A stretch of 64,000 nt of DNA. It comes from CAZSBB01 sp964605235. GTDB lineage: Bacteria > Planctomycetota > Phycisphaerae > Phycisphaerales > Phycisphaeraceae. A program made the position numbers and the translations under genes. The notes under the pieces are model-generated. The model searched no databases. It worked only from the letters and a program-made list of their open reading frames with translations, and was not told the DNA's origin. The number at the start of each line of letters is the position of its first letter. Within the stretch, counting starts at the first letter, position 1. Shown one piece after another: positions 8,427-18,087 of the stretch. The DNA is taken from contig CAZSBB010000034.1 of the NCBI GenBank assembly GCA_964605235.1, forward strand, positions 4,705 to 68,704, given 5' to 3'.

Positions 8427-9926
8427 TCAGTCGTTGACGTAGCGGTTGCCGAACTTCCAGTTGAAGAGGGTGACCAGGAGCACCAGGCCAAAGAGCGTCC
8501 AGGTGATCGCGGAGGCATAGCCCAACCGACCCGTTTCAAAGCCTTCGATGTACACGAAGTAGCTGAGGGTGGTGGTGGTGCCGGCGGGTCCGCCATTGGT
8601 CATGGTGCGGGCCATCTCAAACCCGCCCTGCAGGCCATGGATCACGGACATCACGACGATGAAGAAGGTCACGGGAGCCAGCTGCGGCCAGGTGACATGC
8701 CAGAACTTCGCCCAGCGGCCGGCGCCGTCGATCTCGGCGGCTTCGTAAAGCTCCGGCGGCACGCCGGTGAGTCCCGCCAGGTACAGCAGCATGTTGTTGC
8801 TGCCGATTGCCGCCCAGAAGCCCATCATCATCAGCGCCGGTTTGGCCCAATAGACGTTGGTGAGCCAATGGGGTGGTTCAAGGCCGGCGGCGTCCGACGC
8901 CATGGCGGGCAGGGCGAAGAGCACCCGGCATAGACCCAGCAGCATGAACTGCCCGACCATGAGCGCAGCGGCAAAGAGCAGGGCGCCGCCGGCGCTTTCG
9001 CCCGCGGCGGGGGAGCGGTAAAGCCGTGGCCCGGCGATCACCCGGCCCAGCAGGCCCAAGCCCACCACGACCACCGCAGCCAGCGCGGCAAGTCCCAGCC
9101 ATCGGGTGGGCATCCATGGGAGACTCAGGAGCCCGGGCAAGGACAAGAGCAGGGCTGCGGAGATCAAGCCGAGGGAACCCAATTCGCCCTCGGTCCACCA
9201 CAGCGCCAGCCGCCTGGCGCCCCATGCCAGCAGGCCGATCATGCCCAGCGCCATCCCCACCGCCAGCGTCTGCACCGCGCTGGCGGGGACGGCGTTGACG
9301 CCGGCGGTCAGCCCGTCCAGGACTGGTTCAAGGGCATAGTTGATCGGGCCGGTGTATGGGCTGTACAGCTTCTTCCAGAGGATGAAGGTCGCCACGCCGG
9401 CGGTGAAATGGGGGAGATAGAAAAGGGTGCGGTACACCGTGAGTCCGCCCAGCGTCCCGCCCACCAGGATTACGCCCGCCAGCCCGCCGATCAGCAACAC
9501 CATGACCGAGCTTCCCGCCCCGAGCATCACCAGCATGCCGGTGCTGGCGACCAGCGTGGCGCCGGCGAGGAGCCAGAGCCCGTTGCGTCGGCTGCCCCCG
9601 CGTAAATCCTGACTCAACAAAAGCGCAGCCAGCAGGGACCCGGAGATGCCAAAGGGAATGCCCATCATGAAGAACAGGGTGTTGCCCAGAAAGCGCCAGA
9701 AATCAGGCTCGGTGAGCAGTCTGATGAAATTGTCGAAGCCGACGAACCGCAATGGTTCCTGCTTGAATTGGTTGTGCAGCCGCAGGTCCCAGTTGGTGAA
9801 CGCCAGCACCAGGGCGAAGATCAGGGGCAAGAGGGTAAAGGTCAGAAATCCGAGGATGTTGGGCCCCAGGAAAGCCAACCCGCGCCACAAATCCGCGCGC
9901 GCTCGACGCTGCTTGAGTAGATTCAT
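8427..9926 (-). CDS. Carbohydrate ABC transporter permease, MalF type, with a large membrane insertion
   Basis: A 499-residue permease. The start (FLGPNILGFLTFTLLPLIFALVLAFTNWD) and the EAA loop near the C-terminus (YEAAEIDGAGRWAKFWHVTWPQL) are standard CUT1 features. It is about 200 residues longer than usual: between the first and second halves it carries extra hydrophobic segments (for example around LLAGATLVASTGMLVML, MALGMIGLLAWG and LAALAAVVVVGLGLLG). The start codon overlaps the stop of the binding-protein gene by 4 bases. It forms the channel with the MalG-type subunit encoded next. Confidence 0.92.
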   Translation of the reverse strand: MNLLKQRRARADLWRGLAFLGPNILGFLTFTLLPLIFALVLAFTNWDLRLHNQFKQEPLRFVGFDNFIRLLTEPDFWRFLGNTLFFMMGIPFGISGSLLAALLLSQDLRGGSRRNGLWLLAGATLVASTGMLVMLGAGSSVMVLLIGGLAGVILVGGTLGGLTVYRTLFYLPHFTAGVATFILWKKLYSPYTGPINYALEPVLDGLTAGVNAVPASAVQTLAVGMALGMIGLLAWGARRLALWWTEGELGSLGLISAALLLSLPGLLSLPWMPTRWLGLAALAAVVVVGLGLLGRVIAGPRLYRSPAAGESAGGALLFAAALMVGQFMLLGLCRVLFALPAMASDAAGLEPPHWLTNVYWAKPALMMMGFWAAIGSNNMLLYLAGLTGVPPELYEAAEIDGAGRWAKFWHVTWPQLAPVTFFIVVMSVIHGLQGGFEMARTMTNGGPAGTTTTLSYFVYIEGFETGRLGYASAITWTLFGLVLLVTLFNWKFGNRYVND

Positions 9927-11455
9927 GGCCCCACCTGGTCATTCTGGTTTTCATCCTCGATCCAACCCTGCTCGAGGTAATACCGGCGGTGAAAGGGGTT
10001 GGTGATCCATGACAGCGGGACCGGCCTGCCCTGGGCACGGCGGGCGTCGATCTGCTGCTGGAGCGCCACCAACTGGTGGTGCTGTTTCAGGAGCGTCTCA
10101 CTCTCGCGGATGGTTTTGGCGATCTCGGCGTTGATCTGCTCCTCCAACGTCGCCGCCGCCGCCTCGGGGGTGGCGAGCATGGGCGTCGCCATGACTTTCT
10201 CCAGGGCCTGGGACGCGAGGCGCCGGGTGGTGCCGCCGCTGATGAACGGGCTTTCGGCGAGCGCCACGGCACGGTGCATGGCGGTGTCGTAGGTGGGGCC
10301 GTGGAGGTCCCACTCGTGGGGATAAGCCTGGGGATGACGAAACTCGGCGGTGTCGGCGAAGCGGGGATTGGGCGGCAGCGCGTCGCCATCCGCCACGATC
10401 AGACGGTTGTAATCCTCGCTGGCGAGAAAGGCGAGGAACAGCATCGCCAACTCGGGGTAACGACTGCCGGCGTAGACCGCGGCGGCCCGGCTCGAGATCA
10501 CGTCGTTGGGCCATCCCCCCGCAGCCGTGGGGAAATAGCTGAGCTGGATCTGCGGCGCCCGGGCCACTTCCCGCAACCGGATCACGCCCCAGCGCCCCGC
10601 CAGGATCATGCCGTAACGCCCCTCCAGGAACAACGACAGTTCCGCACCGCCGTAGCCCGATTGGGTCGCAAACGAAGCCTCTTCCGCCGCGGTGGGGATC
10701 AAGTGGTCTTCATGGGTCCACTGCCGGACCTTTTGCAACACCCAGGCGTAACGGGGGTCATTGGTGGTGGCGGCCGTCATGGTCTCGTTGAAGATCGACA
10801 AGCCACGCGACCGATGCAGGGACATGAGCATTCGCCCGCCCTGCCAGGTGGCGAGGCTGTTGCAGAAGAAGACGGTCTGTCGCTCCCCGGGTTTGTTCGC
10901 CCGTTTGACGAATTCGCGGCCCAGTTCCTCGAACTGCTCGACGGTCCAGTCCCGGCCGGGAGGATTGAGTCCCACGGCGGCGAAGGTGGCGGGGTTGGAC
11001 CACAGCGACAGGATGGCCACATTGCAGGGAAAGCCGTATTGCCTGCCCGCGCGGATCAGCACAGGCGCCAGGGCCGGATAGGTCTGATCAACGCCGAACC
11101 CCAGCTTCCCGGCGTGGTCCGTCACGTCGGCCAGCACTCCCAGGGCCTGCATCTGCCCCAGGTCGCAGTCCATGATGTCGCCCGCCACACCGGCAACGCT
11201 CTGGATAATCTGCTTGGCGGGGTCCCTGCTGGCCATGTCGAGCCGCAGTTCCAGCAGCGGTTTACCCTCGGCGGTGACATGTCCGTTGGCGCGCAGCCAG
11301 CGATGAAAAGTTTCGACTTGCCGAATGCGGGCGGGGTTGCTGTCGGTGACCCAGTACAACACCGGCACGTCGCTCTGAAGGTTCGGCTCGGTGAGTACGA
11401 GTCCCCAACCCGCCGCCACCAACACGCAGAAGCTAGCAAGGAAGATGTATTTCAT
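9923..11455 (-). CDS. Extracellular solute-binding protein, family 1 (sugar ABC transporter)
   Basis: A 510-residue binding protein of the family 1 (MalE-like) class. A hydrophobic N-terminal segment (residues about 3-22) is followed by two-lobe binding-protein features, e.g. LLAGRWGVIRLREVARAPQIQLSYFPTAAGG and IDARRAQGRPVPLSWITNPFHRRYY near the end. No clear lipobox precedes a cysteine, so it may be held by an uncleaved N-terminal anchor; this is an inference. The gene overlaps the MalF-type permease by 4 bases and follows the GH27 gene by 64 bases, indicating that it captures products of the upstream glycosidases. Confidence 0.88.
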   Translation of the reverse strand: MKYIFLASFCVLVAAGWGLVLTEPNLQSDVPVLYWVTDSNPARIRQVETFHRWLRANGHVTAEGKPLLELRLDMASRDPAKQIIQSVAGVAGDIMDCDLGQMQALGVLADVTDHAGKLGFGVDQTYPALAPVLIRAGRQYGFPCNVAILSLWSNPATFAAVGLNPPGRDWTVEQFEELGREFVKRANKPGERQTVFFCNSLATWQGGRMLMSLHRSRGLSIFNETMTAATTNDPRYAWVLQKVRQWTHEDHLIPTAAEEASFATQSGYGGAELSLFLEGRYGMILAGRWGVIRLREVARAPQIQLSYFPTAAGGWPNDVISSRAAAVYAGSRYPELAMLFLAFLASEDYNRLIVADGDALPPNPRFADTAEFRHPQAYPHEWDLHGPTYDTAMHRAVALAESPFISGGTTRRLASQALEKVMATPMLATPEAAAATLEEQINAEIAKTIRESETLLKQHHQLVALQQQIDARRAQGRPVPLSWITNPFHRRYYLEQGWIEDENQNDQVGP

Positions 11456-11519
11456 GGCCAGCCTGTCGTGGAATGCAAGTGGTCAAGCCGGGGGCTGTCG
11501 GTTCGCGGGGCGTGGCAGG

Positions 11520-12992
11520 TCAGTGGGAAAGGGACGGTTGGGGCGACGGCGGGGCGATTGGCGCCGCGGCTGAGCGAGCGCGTGGCGCCGCGGTCGGAGT
11601 TGTCAGGCGCTGCTGCTCAAAGCGGTAGAAAGCGACGCCGTAGGGCGCCAGGTCGACGTGCAATTCCTCGTCGGCTTTAGCGAGCTGATGAACCCCGCCC
11701 TTCCAGATGTCGTGCAGCGTGCAACGGCCCGGCCGGGGTTCGTCGCACAGGCGTTTGAGCCCCAGTTGGGCGCGCCCCAAGCCGATGCTCATCGTTTTGT
11801 CGGTTCGGTTGAAGATGCCCAGCCAGCCCCGGTCGGCGCCGGCGTACCGTTGCTGGCCCGTGGCGTCGAGCGACTTTTCGGGGGTGAGGAACACATCCAG
11901 GCCGGCGGGCACATGCCGCAGGTCCATGCCCATGACCCCGTTCTGGTTGCAGGCGATCATGTCGCGGTTGGTCAGCAGGCTCACGGAGTGGTCATCCATG
12001 GTGTGCAGGCGGCCGCCGATCATCAGGGGCGAGGCAGACATGGCGCGTTGCGTGATGAAGGTCTCCTTCTGCGCCAGGGAAAGGCCACAGGCGTGATGCA
12101 TCAGCTTGCCGGCGCAGAAATTGGCATTGGCTCCGTTGCGGAAATTAGCGGGCCGCTTGAGCACACAGAGCTCCCCGAACGGAATCATGTCCAGGTCGGG
12201 ATAGAAGCCGGGATGCTCCAGACCTTGCCAGGACTTCCAGTAATCGAAAGAGACGTCGATATCGGCCTGATTGTCCCAGATATCGCGGGTGATCCGGCAC
12301 ATGGCGGCTTGACGGTAGACCTCCAGGTAACGCTTGTTGGTGTGGTTGCCCGGTGAGAGGCTCAGGCAGATTGGTCCGGAGGCGTGCTCCACCGCCCGGG
12401 TGTAGCCGACGATCTCGGCGGGACGGTGGGACACGTCGTCAACCTTCACAAACTCGACGCCCCACTGCGCGAACTGCTCCATGACGCTGTCCAGGTAGGC
12501 CTGCGCGCCGGGCCTGGTCATGTCGATGCCGTACATGTATTCACACCAGGCACAGGTGTCGTTGGGGTCGGCGATGTCGCGGGCGTGGTAGGGAGTGCCT
12601 TTGATCGGGGTGTTGGCGACCACCGCCTTGCGCGGGATGCCGCGCATCAGGTGCAGCCCCAGCTTGATGCCGTGGGCGCGACAAAAGTCGATCAGCGGCG
12701 CGAACCCGTTGGGAAAGAAGCAGGCGCTGGGCTGCGGGATCCCGAACGCATCGATGCAGACATGGTCAGGCTCGGCGTGCTGGACCTGGGGCAGCTTCAG
12801 GCCGTCGGCTTCAATCAACTCCTGCTGCGCGAACCAGCCGTTGTCGATGACGAAGTACTGGTAGCCATGGGGGACGAAGGTCCGGGCGAAAGCCGCCAGC
12901 TCCTGCAGGCACAGCGCTTCGTAGATGTGGCAGCCGAAACCGTCGTAACTGTTCCATCCCATGGGGGGTGTGGATCGGGAGACTTTACTCAT
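11520..12992 (-). CDS. GH27-type alpha-galactosidase
   Basis: A 490-residue protein whose opening PPMGWNSYDGFGC and YFVIDNGWF are hallmarks of clan GH-D TIM barrels (GH27/GH36). The nucleophile is expected at Asp185 in FVKVDD and the acid/base at Asp237 in RITRDIWD, matching the KxD and RxxxD patterns. A C-terminal beta domain follows from about residue 390 (IFNRTDKTMSIGLGRAQLGL). No signal peptide is seen, so it may act inside the cell on imported oligosaccharides. It sits between the TIM-barrel hydrolase (15 bases) and the binding-protein gene. Substrates other than alpha-galactosides, such as beta-L-arabinopyranosides, are possible in this clan. Confidence 0.85.
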   Translation of the reverse strand: MSKVSRSTPPMGWNSYDGFGCHIYEALCLQELAAFARTFVPHGYQYFVIDNGWFAQQELIEADGLKLPQVQHAEPDHVCIDAFGIPQPSACFFPNGFAPLIDFCRAHGIKLGLHLMRGIPRKAVVANTPIKGTPYHARDIADPNDTCAWCEYMYGIDMTRPGAQAYLDSVMEQFAQWGVEFVKVDDVSHRPAEIVGYTRAVEHASGPICLSLSPGNHTNKRYLEVYRQAAMCRITRDIWDNQADIDVSFDYWKSWQGLEHPGFYPDLDMIPFGELCVLKRPANFRNGANANFCAGKLMHHACGLSLAQKETFITQRAMSASPLMIGGRLHTMDDHSVSLLTNRDMIACNQNGVMGMDLRHVPAGLDVFLTPEKSLDATGQQRYAGADRGWLGIFNRTDKTMSIGLGRAQLGLKRLCDEPRPGRCTLHDIWKGGVHQLAKADEELHVDLAPYGVAFYRFEQQRLTTPTAAPRARSAAAPIAPPSPQPSLSH

Positions 12993-13007
12993 CGCGGCAC
13001 GGTCCTC

Positions 13008-14792
13008 CTAGGGCTTGACGATCCGCACGAAGCTGATCGGAACTTGTTGCGGGGAAACGATCTCAAAGTCGAAATCCAGATGCGTGGCATTGAACTCCGC
13101 ATCGATAAACAGGGTGGCGGTGCGGAAGGCATCGGCGCCGGTGGTGGCGATCGGAGTGGACGCAATGGTCTGCCCGGTCCGGTGGTAGCGCAGCATCCAA
13201 TGGCCTGCATAGCCGTCGTAGTAGGTCACCTTGACGGCGACGCGGGCGCGGCCCTGGAGAAAATCGTCGCCCACCGCGAAGCCGATCCGCTCGCCGCGCC
13301 GCGCCACGTAGTCATATCGATGCTCGGCGTCGGCCAGCCACCATTGCTTGAGGGCATGGGGAATCTTCACCGCCGGCGTGGTCGGGTGCGACTCCCGATC
13401 ACGCTGGTGCAGCCAACGCTCGAAGTTCTTCAACGGACCTTTGGCGGTTTCATCGCCATAACCGCTGAGATAACTCTCCCGCAGGAAACACCACGCATCA
13501 GGAGCGTCCTGCGCCGAGCGTCCCAACTGGTGGCTGGCGTACCAGAGCAGTTGCGGATTCACCGCCGTTTCTTCAACGTAAAGATAATTCCGCCGCATCT
13601 GCAGCGTCCGCAACATGCTGGTGAAGTAGCGATAGTTGAAGCTCTCCAGGGGCCCGAAGCGTCCCGGACGGCCGGGCTGGTCGGCGTAACGTCCCGGGTG
13701 GTATTCTTCGTTTTCATCACCGAAGATCAGTTGATCCCCGTGCCTGATGTAAAAGGCATCCTCATTGACGCACAGGTAGCCGGCGTCATCCACGAACTGG
13801 CCGCGCAGCTCCGGGTCATTGGTGAGGTAAAGATACATCTCCACGTACCCGTCGCGGGCCCCGACCATCGCTTTGCCGTCGGGCAGCATGGCGATCACTT
13901 TATTCGGCGCGCCGAAAGCGTCCTGCCAGGCCTGCAGACGTTCCGCATAACGCTGTTGCGCGACAGCGCGGGGCGCCTTGGTGAGTTCGTAGGTGCCGAA
14001 GCCCTCTTCGCCGTTGGCTTTGCACATGCCGCAGACGATCAGGCCCTGCACTTCAGGTCGCTGCAGGATGCCGCTGCGCTGGAACGCCGCGATGAGTTCG
14101 AGGTACTTGCGGTGGTACTGTGGATGAAAGATGTCCACGTGCACCACTTCATCCTGACCCTCGCCGAGGGTCAGCCGGTCCACGCCATAGGTCTCAACCA
14201 GCCAGCGTGGCGCGGCCCAGCGCCTGAAGCGCCATGGACTGTCCGTCTCCCACTGCTTCCACTCCGTGGGGGTGGCGTTGGTCCAGACCGCCCCGAGCAG
14301 GCGGATGATGACGCCGTCGCAGCCCTGCGCCAGGCGCTGGGCGATCTCCGTTTCCAGTTGGCTGAAATCGTAGTGGCCCTCGACTTCCTCAAGCTCGCGC
14401 CAGCGCACCCACAGTTCATCGACCACCTTCAGCCCCGGCGGCGGATTGAAGCTGGCGATGCCCTTGCGCCAGCCGAACATGCCCAGACGAAGCCGGGCAT
14501 TGGCGGCGGGCTTCACGCTCGGCGGCAATGACCAGTCCCAACCTTCAACGAGGTCATCGGACGTGCGCCACGGCTGGGGCTCAAGCCGATGCGCCTGGGC
14601 ATCGAACCGGGCGCCCCAGTAGTGCCAGGGGTTGATGCCGCCCGCCAGTGCTTCATCGCCGGCGGCGTTGGGCGGAACCTGCTCGAACGCCCGCGTCTGC
14701 TGCTGGTAACCCGGAGGGGGGACAGTGTCTTCCGCCCACGCCACCGCGCCATAACACAACATGATCAGCAGGGAGGGCAACAGTCTGTACAT
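13008..14792 (-). CDS. Exported TIM-barrel glycoside hydrolase-like protein
   Basis: The start at 14792 (MYRLLPSLLIMLCYGAVAWAEDT) gives a clear signal peptide and 594 residues; the longer frame adds 59 arginine-rich residues and is rejected. The body looks like a glycosidase barrel: DELWVRWRELEEVEGHYDFSQLETEIAQ is the strand-helix pattern of GH42/GH5/GH10-like proteins (WRxLEPxxGxYDF), and EVQGLIVCGMCKANGEEGFG could hold an acid residue. A C-terminal beta-sandwich of about 120 residues follows. The exact family is not recognised. It lies 15 bases upstream of the alpha-galactosidase and 37 bases downstream of the SGNH gene in the same operon. Confidence 0.65.
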   Translation of the reverse strand: MYRLLPSLLIMLCYGAVAWAEDTVPPPGYQQQTRAFEQVPPNAAGDEALAGGINPWHYWGARFDAQAHRLEPQPWRTSDDLVEGWDWSLPPSVKPAANARLRLGMFGWRKGIASFNPPPGLKVVDELWVRWRELEEVEGHYDFSQLETEIAQRLAQGCDGVIIRLLGAVWTNATPTEWKQWETDSPWRFRRWAAPRWLVETYGVDRLTLGEGQDEVVHVDIFHPQYHRKYLELIAAFQRSGILQRPEVQGLIVCGMCKANGEEGFGTYELTKAPRAVAQQRYAERLQAWQDAFGAPNKVIAMLPDGKAMVGARDGYVEMYLYLTNDPELRGQFVDDAGYLCVNEDAFYIRHGDQLIFGDENEEYHPGRYADQPGRPGRFGPLESFNYRYFTSMLRTLQMRRNYLYVEETAVNPQLLWYASHQLGRSAQDAPDAWCFLRESYLSGYGDETAKGPLKNFERWLHQRDRESHPTTPAVKIPHALKQWWLADAEHRYDYVARRGERIGFAVGDDFLQGRARVAVKVTYYDGYAGHWMLRYHRTGQTIASTPIATTGADAFRTATLFIDAEFNATHLDFDFEIVSPQQVPISFVRIVKP

Positions 14793-14829
14793 AGGGAATG
14801 ATCCTGCGCGTCTATTGGGAGGCATCCGG

Positions 14830-15864
14830 TCAGTTCGCCGCCTCGGCTGCGCCCACCTGGGCAAAGGCCTGCATCGCTTCGAAAGCCTTCTTCTGCAGGT
14901 ACACCCTGGTCTTCTCGTCAAACACCCGCTTGGGATCGCCACCGTCGGGAGCTTTGCCCTCTCCGTCAACGCGCGTCTCCGTCACGGTGTCGAACTGGAA
15001 ACCCTCGGTGCTCTGGTTGAACAGCGCCGCATAAAACATGTTCGCAGTCAGGAATGCCGTCGTCTGGTTGGGGTGAAAATCCTTCTCGTAACAGAAGGTC
15101 AGATCGGTGCCGTCCTGCTGGATCAGGTTGATCGCCAGCGGCACCGGCACCACGGCGTGAGGTTTGATCTGGTCCGCCAACTGACGGGCGACCTGCAATT
15201 GCAGCTTGACCAGCCATTCCTGCTGCGGCTTATCCACGGGCTTGGCGTTCTGAACGAACGGGGCGGTGATGTAGAGAATCACTTGGGCGCCATGCTGCCT
15301 GGCGACTTCCGCGAACTCCCGCGCCCACCTGGCGTAGCCCTGGTCCGGATCGGCGTGCTCGTCGACCCAGCTCTGCAGCACCACGTAATCCCACCTGGTG
15401 CGCGGGTTGGACGTGAGCAACTGTTCATGTTGCGTCAAGGCCCACTTCAAGGCGCCCTGGAACGTGTCCAGTGGCGGCATCTTGATCTGCTTGCCGAGGG
15501 TCTCGGGATACTTCACGTACTCCGGCGGCAATTCGGTGAGCGCTTGCAACTGCTTGATGTGGGCGATGCGTTCCTCGATGACCTCGCGGGTGATCGTGCT
15601 CAGCTCGAGGAAGGTCTGGGAGCGGAAGTACGTCCAGTGCGTGAACAGGTTCTGCCCGCCATACACGACATAGCGGGTGTTGACCTTCAAGCCGGGTTGG
15701 CCCTCCACGCAGACCGTCTTGACCAGCGCGGGCAGGTCGTGCCGGTAGGTGAAGCTATTGCCGATGAACAGGATATTGAGCTGCGAATCATGCTGCGTTT
15801 GCGCCTGGCCGGCGGCGCCTGCAAAAACACTCAGCAGCATGCCCAGAACCAGAAGGTGTTTCAT
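14830..15864 (-). CDS. Exported SGNH/GDSL-family hydrolase
   Basis: A 344-residue protein with a signal peptide (MKHLLVLGMLLSVFAGAAGQAQ) and the block I motif ILFIGNSFT at about residues 30-38, which carries the nucleophilic serine of SGNH hydrolases. WDYVVLQSW and the late DFHPNQ (catalytic Asp-His) complete the fold's signature. Such enzymes often remove acetyl groups from polysaccharides. Its place in the operon, between the beta-helix enzyme and the TIM-barrel enzyme, fits a role in deacylating the target glycan outside the cytoplasm. The substrate is not known. Confidence 0.82.
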   Translation of the reverse strand: MKHLLVLGMLLSVFAGAAGQAQTQHDSQLNILFIGNSFTYRHDLPALVKTVCVEGQPGLKVNTRYVVYGGQNLFTHWTYFRSQTFLELSTITREVIEERIAHIKQLQALTELPPEYVKYPETLGKQIKMPPLDTFQGALKWALTQHEQLLTSNPRTRWDYVVLQSWVDEHADPDQGYARWAREFAEVARQHGAQVILYITAPFVQNAKPVDKPQQEWLVKLQLQVARQLADQIKPHAVVPVPLAINLIQQDGTDLTFCYEKDFHPNQTTAFLTANMFYAALFNQSTEGFQFDTVTETRVDGEGKAPDGGDPKRVFDEKTRVYLQKKAFEAMQAFAQVGAAEAAN

Positions 15865-15990
15865 GATGCGTATCTTCCTTTCGACCGCTCAGCCCGACGA
15901 GGGCTGAACATGATGCTTGCCGGTGCTGGTTGTCGGCCTGTCATTGCGCCAGCGCGGCCCAACCCGGCCCCGCCCTTCCAACCAGCCGGT

Positions 15991-18087
15991 CTACTCGCCA
16001 AGGTGCTCCAGACGGCAATCGTCGATGGCGAGGTCTTCGAAGCTGCCGTGGCCCTTGATCCGAAAATGCACCCAACGCAGCCAGTCGTACCGCTGGCGAT
16101 CCCAGGGCACGGTCACTTGCCCGGTGACTTTCACCCACTGTCCGGCCACCAGCGGCGTCCGCTCCACCGCGACCGAGCCGATATCCCGGGCGCCACTGGC
16201 GCGATTGAGCTGGCCATATTCGAGGGAAACGACACCGGCGCCCCGGCCTTTACCGATGCGCATCCAGGCCGTGAGCTGATAGCGTCCCCCTCCGCGTTTG
16301 ACGATCTCGGCGGTCACATTCTGCTGGATCGAGTTCATCTCGCCGCGCTCGTCCAGGCTGCGGAAGGCGAAGCGCCCCTCATGGGCGGGCGCCGCCGTCG
16401 CGGGCAGTTGCCGCCCGGTCCAGCCGTAGCCGGCGATCTCGAAGCCCGGATTCACCAGCAGATTGCCCGGGTCGGGCCGTATCTGCTGGGCGTCTGCCTC
16501 AAGATTCGACGAGTAGGTCGCGACCGTCCTGCCCTCGCGCACAATCCGCAGGTTCTTGACGAAAGCCAGCGTGAAGTTCTCGGGGGAGAAATCCTCCAGC
16601 CAGCGTTCGCCCATGCGGATGTCCTCGAAGGTGACGTTTTCGATGATCGAGTCCGGCCCGCCCCCGACGATCCGCCACGGCTGCCCGTTGTCCGCCGACG
16701 CCGTGATGTTCTTCAACAGGACATTCTTGAAGGAGCACGGCCAGGTGGGCAGGCTCAGCCGCACCAGGGCGTTTTGGTTGAGGGTACGGTCATTCTCGAT
16801 GCGCAGGTCGCGGATGATCGCGCCGTCAACCCAACAGCCCTCCTGCAGGCTCCGCAGTTCGATGATATGTCCCAGCCGGGTGCTGTCGTTGTAGATCGAG
16901 TCGCAATCCTCAGCCATGGCGTTGCCGGGCGTGATCTGGGCGCCGTTGGCGGAGAAGATGACGTGCACGCCAAAGGTGTCGTCGCGCCAATAGACCCAGC
17001 GGCGGAAGCGCACCCGGTCGGCGCGACTGGTGAGGTAGTGGGCATCGTCCTGGCCATGAAAGAAGACATCCTCAGCGATCCCGCTGCCGAAAATGTGCAG
17101 GCCATCGGTATTGGTGCGCCAACTGTGGCACTTGATGTTGCGGAACACCGTCGGGCGCTCCGGATCGGAGCTGCCGCCCATCCAGGTATGGTGGGGGCTG
17201 TCGATGAAGGTGAGTCCTTCCACGACGGCATCGGCGCCGAACAGATGCAGGAGCTTGGAGGCGGTTTTCTGGTTGACTTCCAACCAGCCGATCTTGCGGC
17301 CGCTGATGACGCCCAGGCCATACAGCTTGGCGCCCGGGGCCTCGTGACCAGGGCCTTCGCCAAAGCCGCCGTCCACCCAGGCGTCGCCGGGGACGTAATA
17401 GCGCTTGCCGGGGCGCAGCGGGTGGGCCTGCTGGCCCAGGTCGTGAACGCCGGGCAGGAAATAGAGCGTGTGCCAGTCCCCCTCCACCGGCGGCACACTG
17501 CCGGGTTCCACCGGCAAGACACCTGGAGCGCCGGGCGCTGGCTTGTCGGACAAGTGCGGGGAAGCGAAGACCGTCATCATCTCCTGGGTCTGCCCGTTGA
17601 TCTCGATCGCCACATTCACCGGCACTTGCGGGTTGCCCGTGGTGGTCTGCTCGGCGAAGCGCGGCTCGATCACAAAACGTACCGAGCGTTTGTCCTCACT
17701 GATGAGCGGCACCAGCCCGCGGGCACGGGGACGGATGACGCAGGCGTCGATGTCGCCCGGGCCCAGCCGGGTGATTTCCACGGTGACCGGCACGTCCATT
17801 TCGAAGGTGCACCACGACGCTGAATGGCCGGTGACTGTTTCGTAGATGCCGCGTGCATGGATGCCGGCCTGGGTCTGCTGGGGCCCGACGGTTTCCATGG
17901 TGAAAAGCGGGTGCCAGTCCCGGCCGTCGTGGACCCGCGCCGAGAAGCGGGTGGACGCCGCGATCCCCGGGATGGCGGGATAGACCCGGACGCCCAGGGG
18001 ACTGTCCTGCCCGGCCGCCGGCGCTGCCGCCTGGGGCAGTGACAGCAGGAGAACCAGAGGAAGCAGCGGTATATATGTGACTCCCAT
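15991..18087 (-). CDS. Exported parallel beta-helix glycosidase, GH28/GH49-like, first gene of the operon
   Basis: The ATG at 18087 gives a signal peptide (MGVTYIPLLPLVLLLSLPQAAAPAAG) and 698 residues. Residues about 150-520 show the rungs of a right-handed beta-helix. NTDGLHIFGSG and FFHGQDDAHYL resemble the paired catalytic aspartates of GH28 and GH49 (NTDG and QDD); RYYVPGDAWVDGGFGEG resembles the GH49 entry strand. The last 160 residues (LLVNPGFEIAGYGWTGRQL...) look like a carbohydrate-binding jelly roll. It heads a seven-gene minus-strand operon and is divergent from the AraC regulator, so it is probably the enzyme that first cuts the polymer. The GH28 G-H-G motif is not evident. Confidence 0.72.
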   Translation of the reverse strand: MGVTYIPLLPLVLLLSLPQAAAPAAGQDSPLGVRVYPAIPGIAASTRFSARVHDGRDWHPLFTMETVGPQQTQAGIHARGIYETVTGHSASWCTFEMDVPVTVEITRLGPGDIDACVIRPRARGLVPLISEDKRSVRFVIEPRFAEQTTTGNPQVPVNVAIEINGQTQEMMTVFASPHLSDKPAPGAPGVLPVEPGSVPPVEGDWHTLYFLPGVHDLGQQAHPLRPGKRYYVPGDAWVDGGFGEGPGHEAPGAKLYGLGVISGRKIGWLEVNQKTASKLLHLFGADAVVEGLTFIDSPHHTWMGGSSDPERPTVFRNIKCHSWRTNTDGLHIFGSGIAEDVFFHGQDDAHYLTSRADRVRFRRWVYWRDDTFGVHVIFSANGAQITPGNAMAEDCDSIYNDSTRLGHIIELRSLQEGCWVDGAIIRDLRIENDRTLNQNALVRLSLPTWPCSFKNVLLKNITASADNGQPWRIVGGGPDSIIENVTFEDIRMGERWLEDFSPENFTLAFVKNLRIVREGRTVATYSSNLEADAQQIRPDPGNLLVNPGFEIAGYGWTGRQLPATAAPAHEGRFAFRSLDERGEMNSIQQNVTAEIVKRGGGRYQLTAWMRIGKGRGAGVVSLEYGQLNRASGARDIGSVAVERTPLVAGQWVKVTGQVTVPWDRQRYDWLRWVHFRIKGHGSFEDLAIDDCRLEHLGE

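Noticed and set aside
14761..17823. A 1020-codon open frame on the plus strand across three minus-strand genes
   Set aside because: It is antisense to genes with clear family motifs (SGNH, TIM-barrel, beta-helix), has no domain features and an arginine/histidine/glycine-rich composition typical of high-GC shadow frames.
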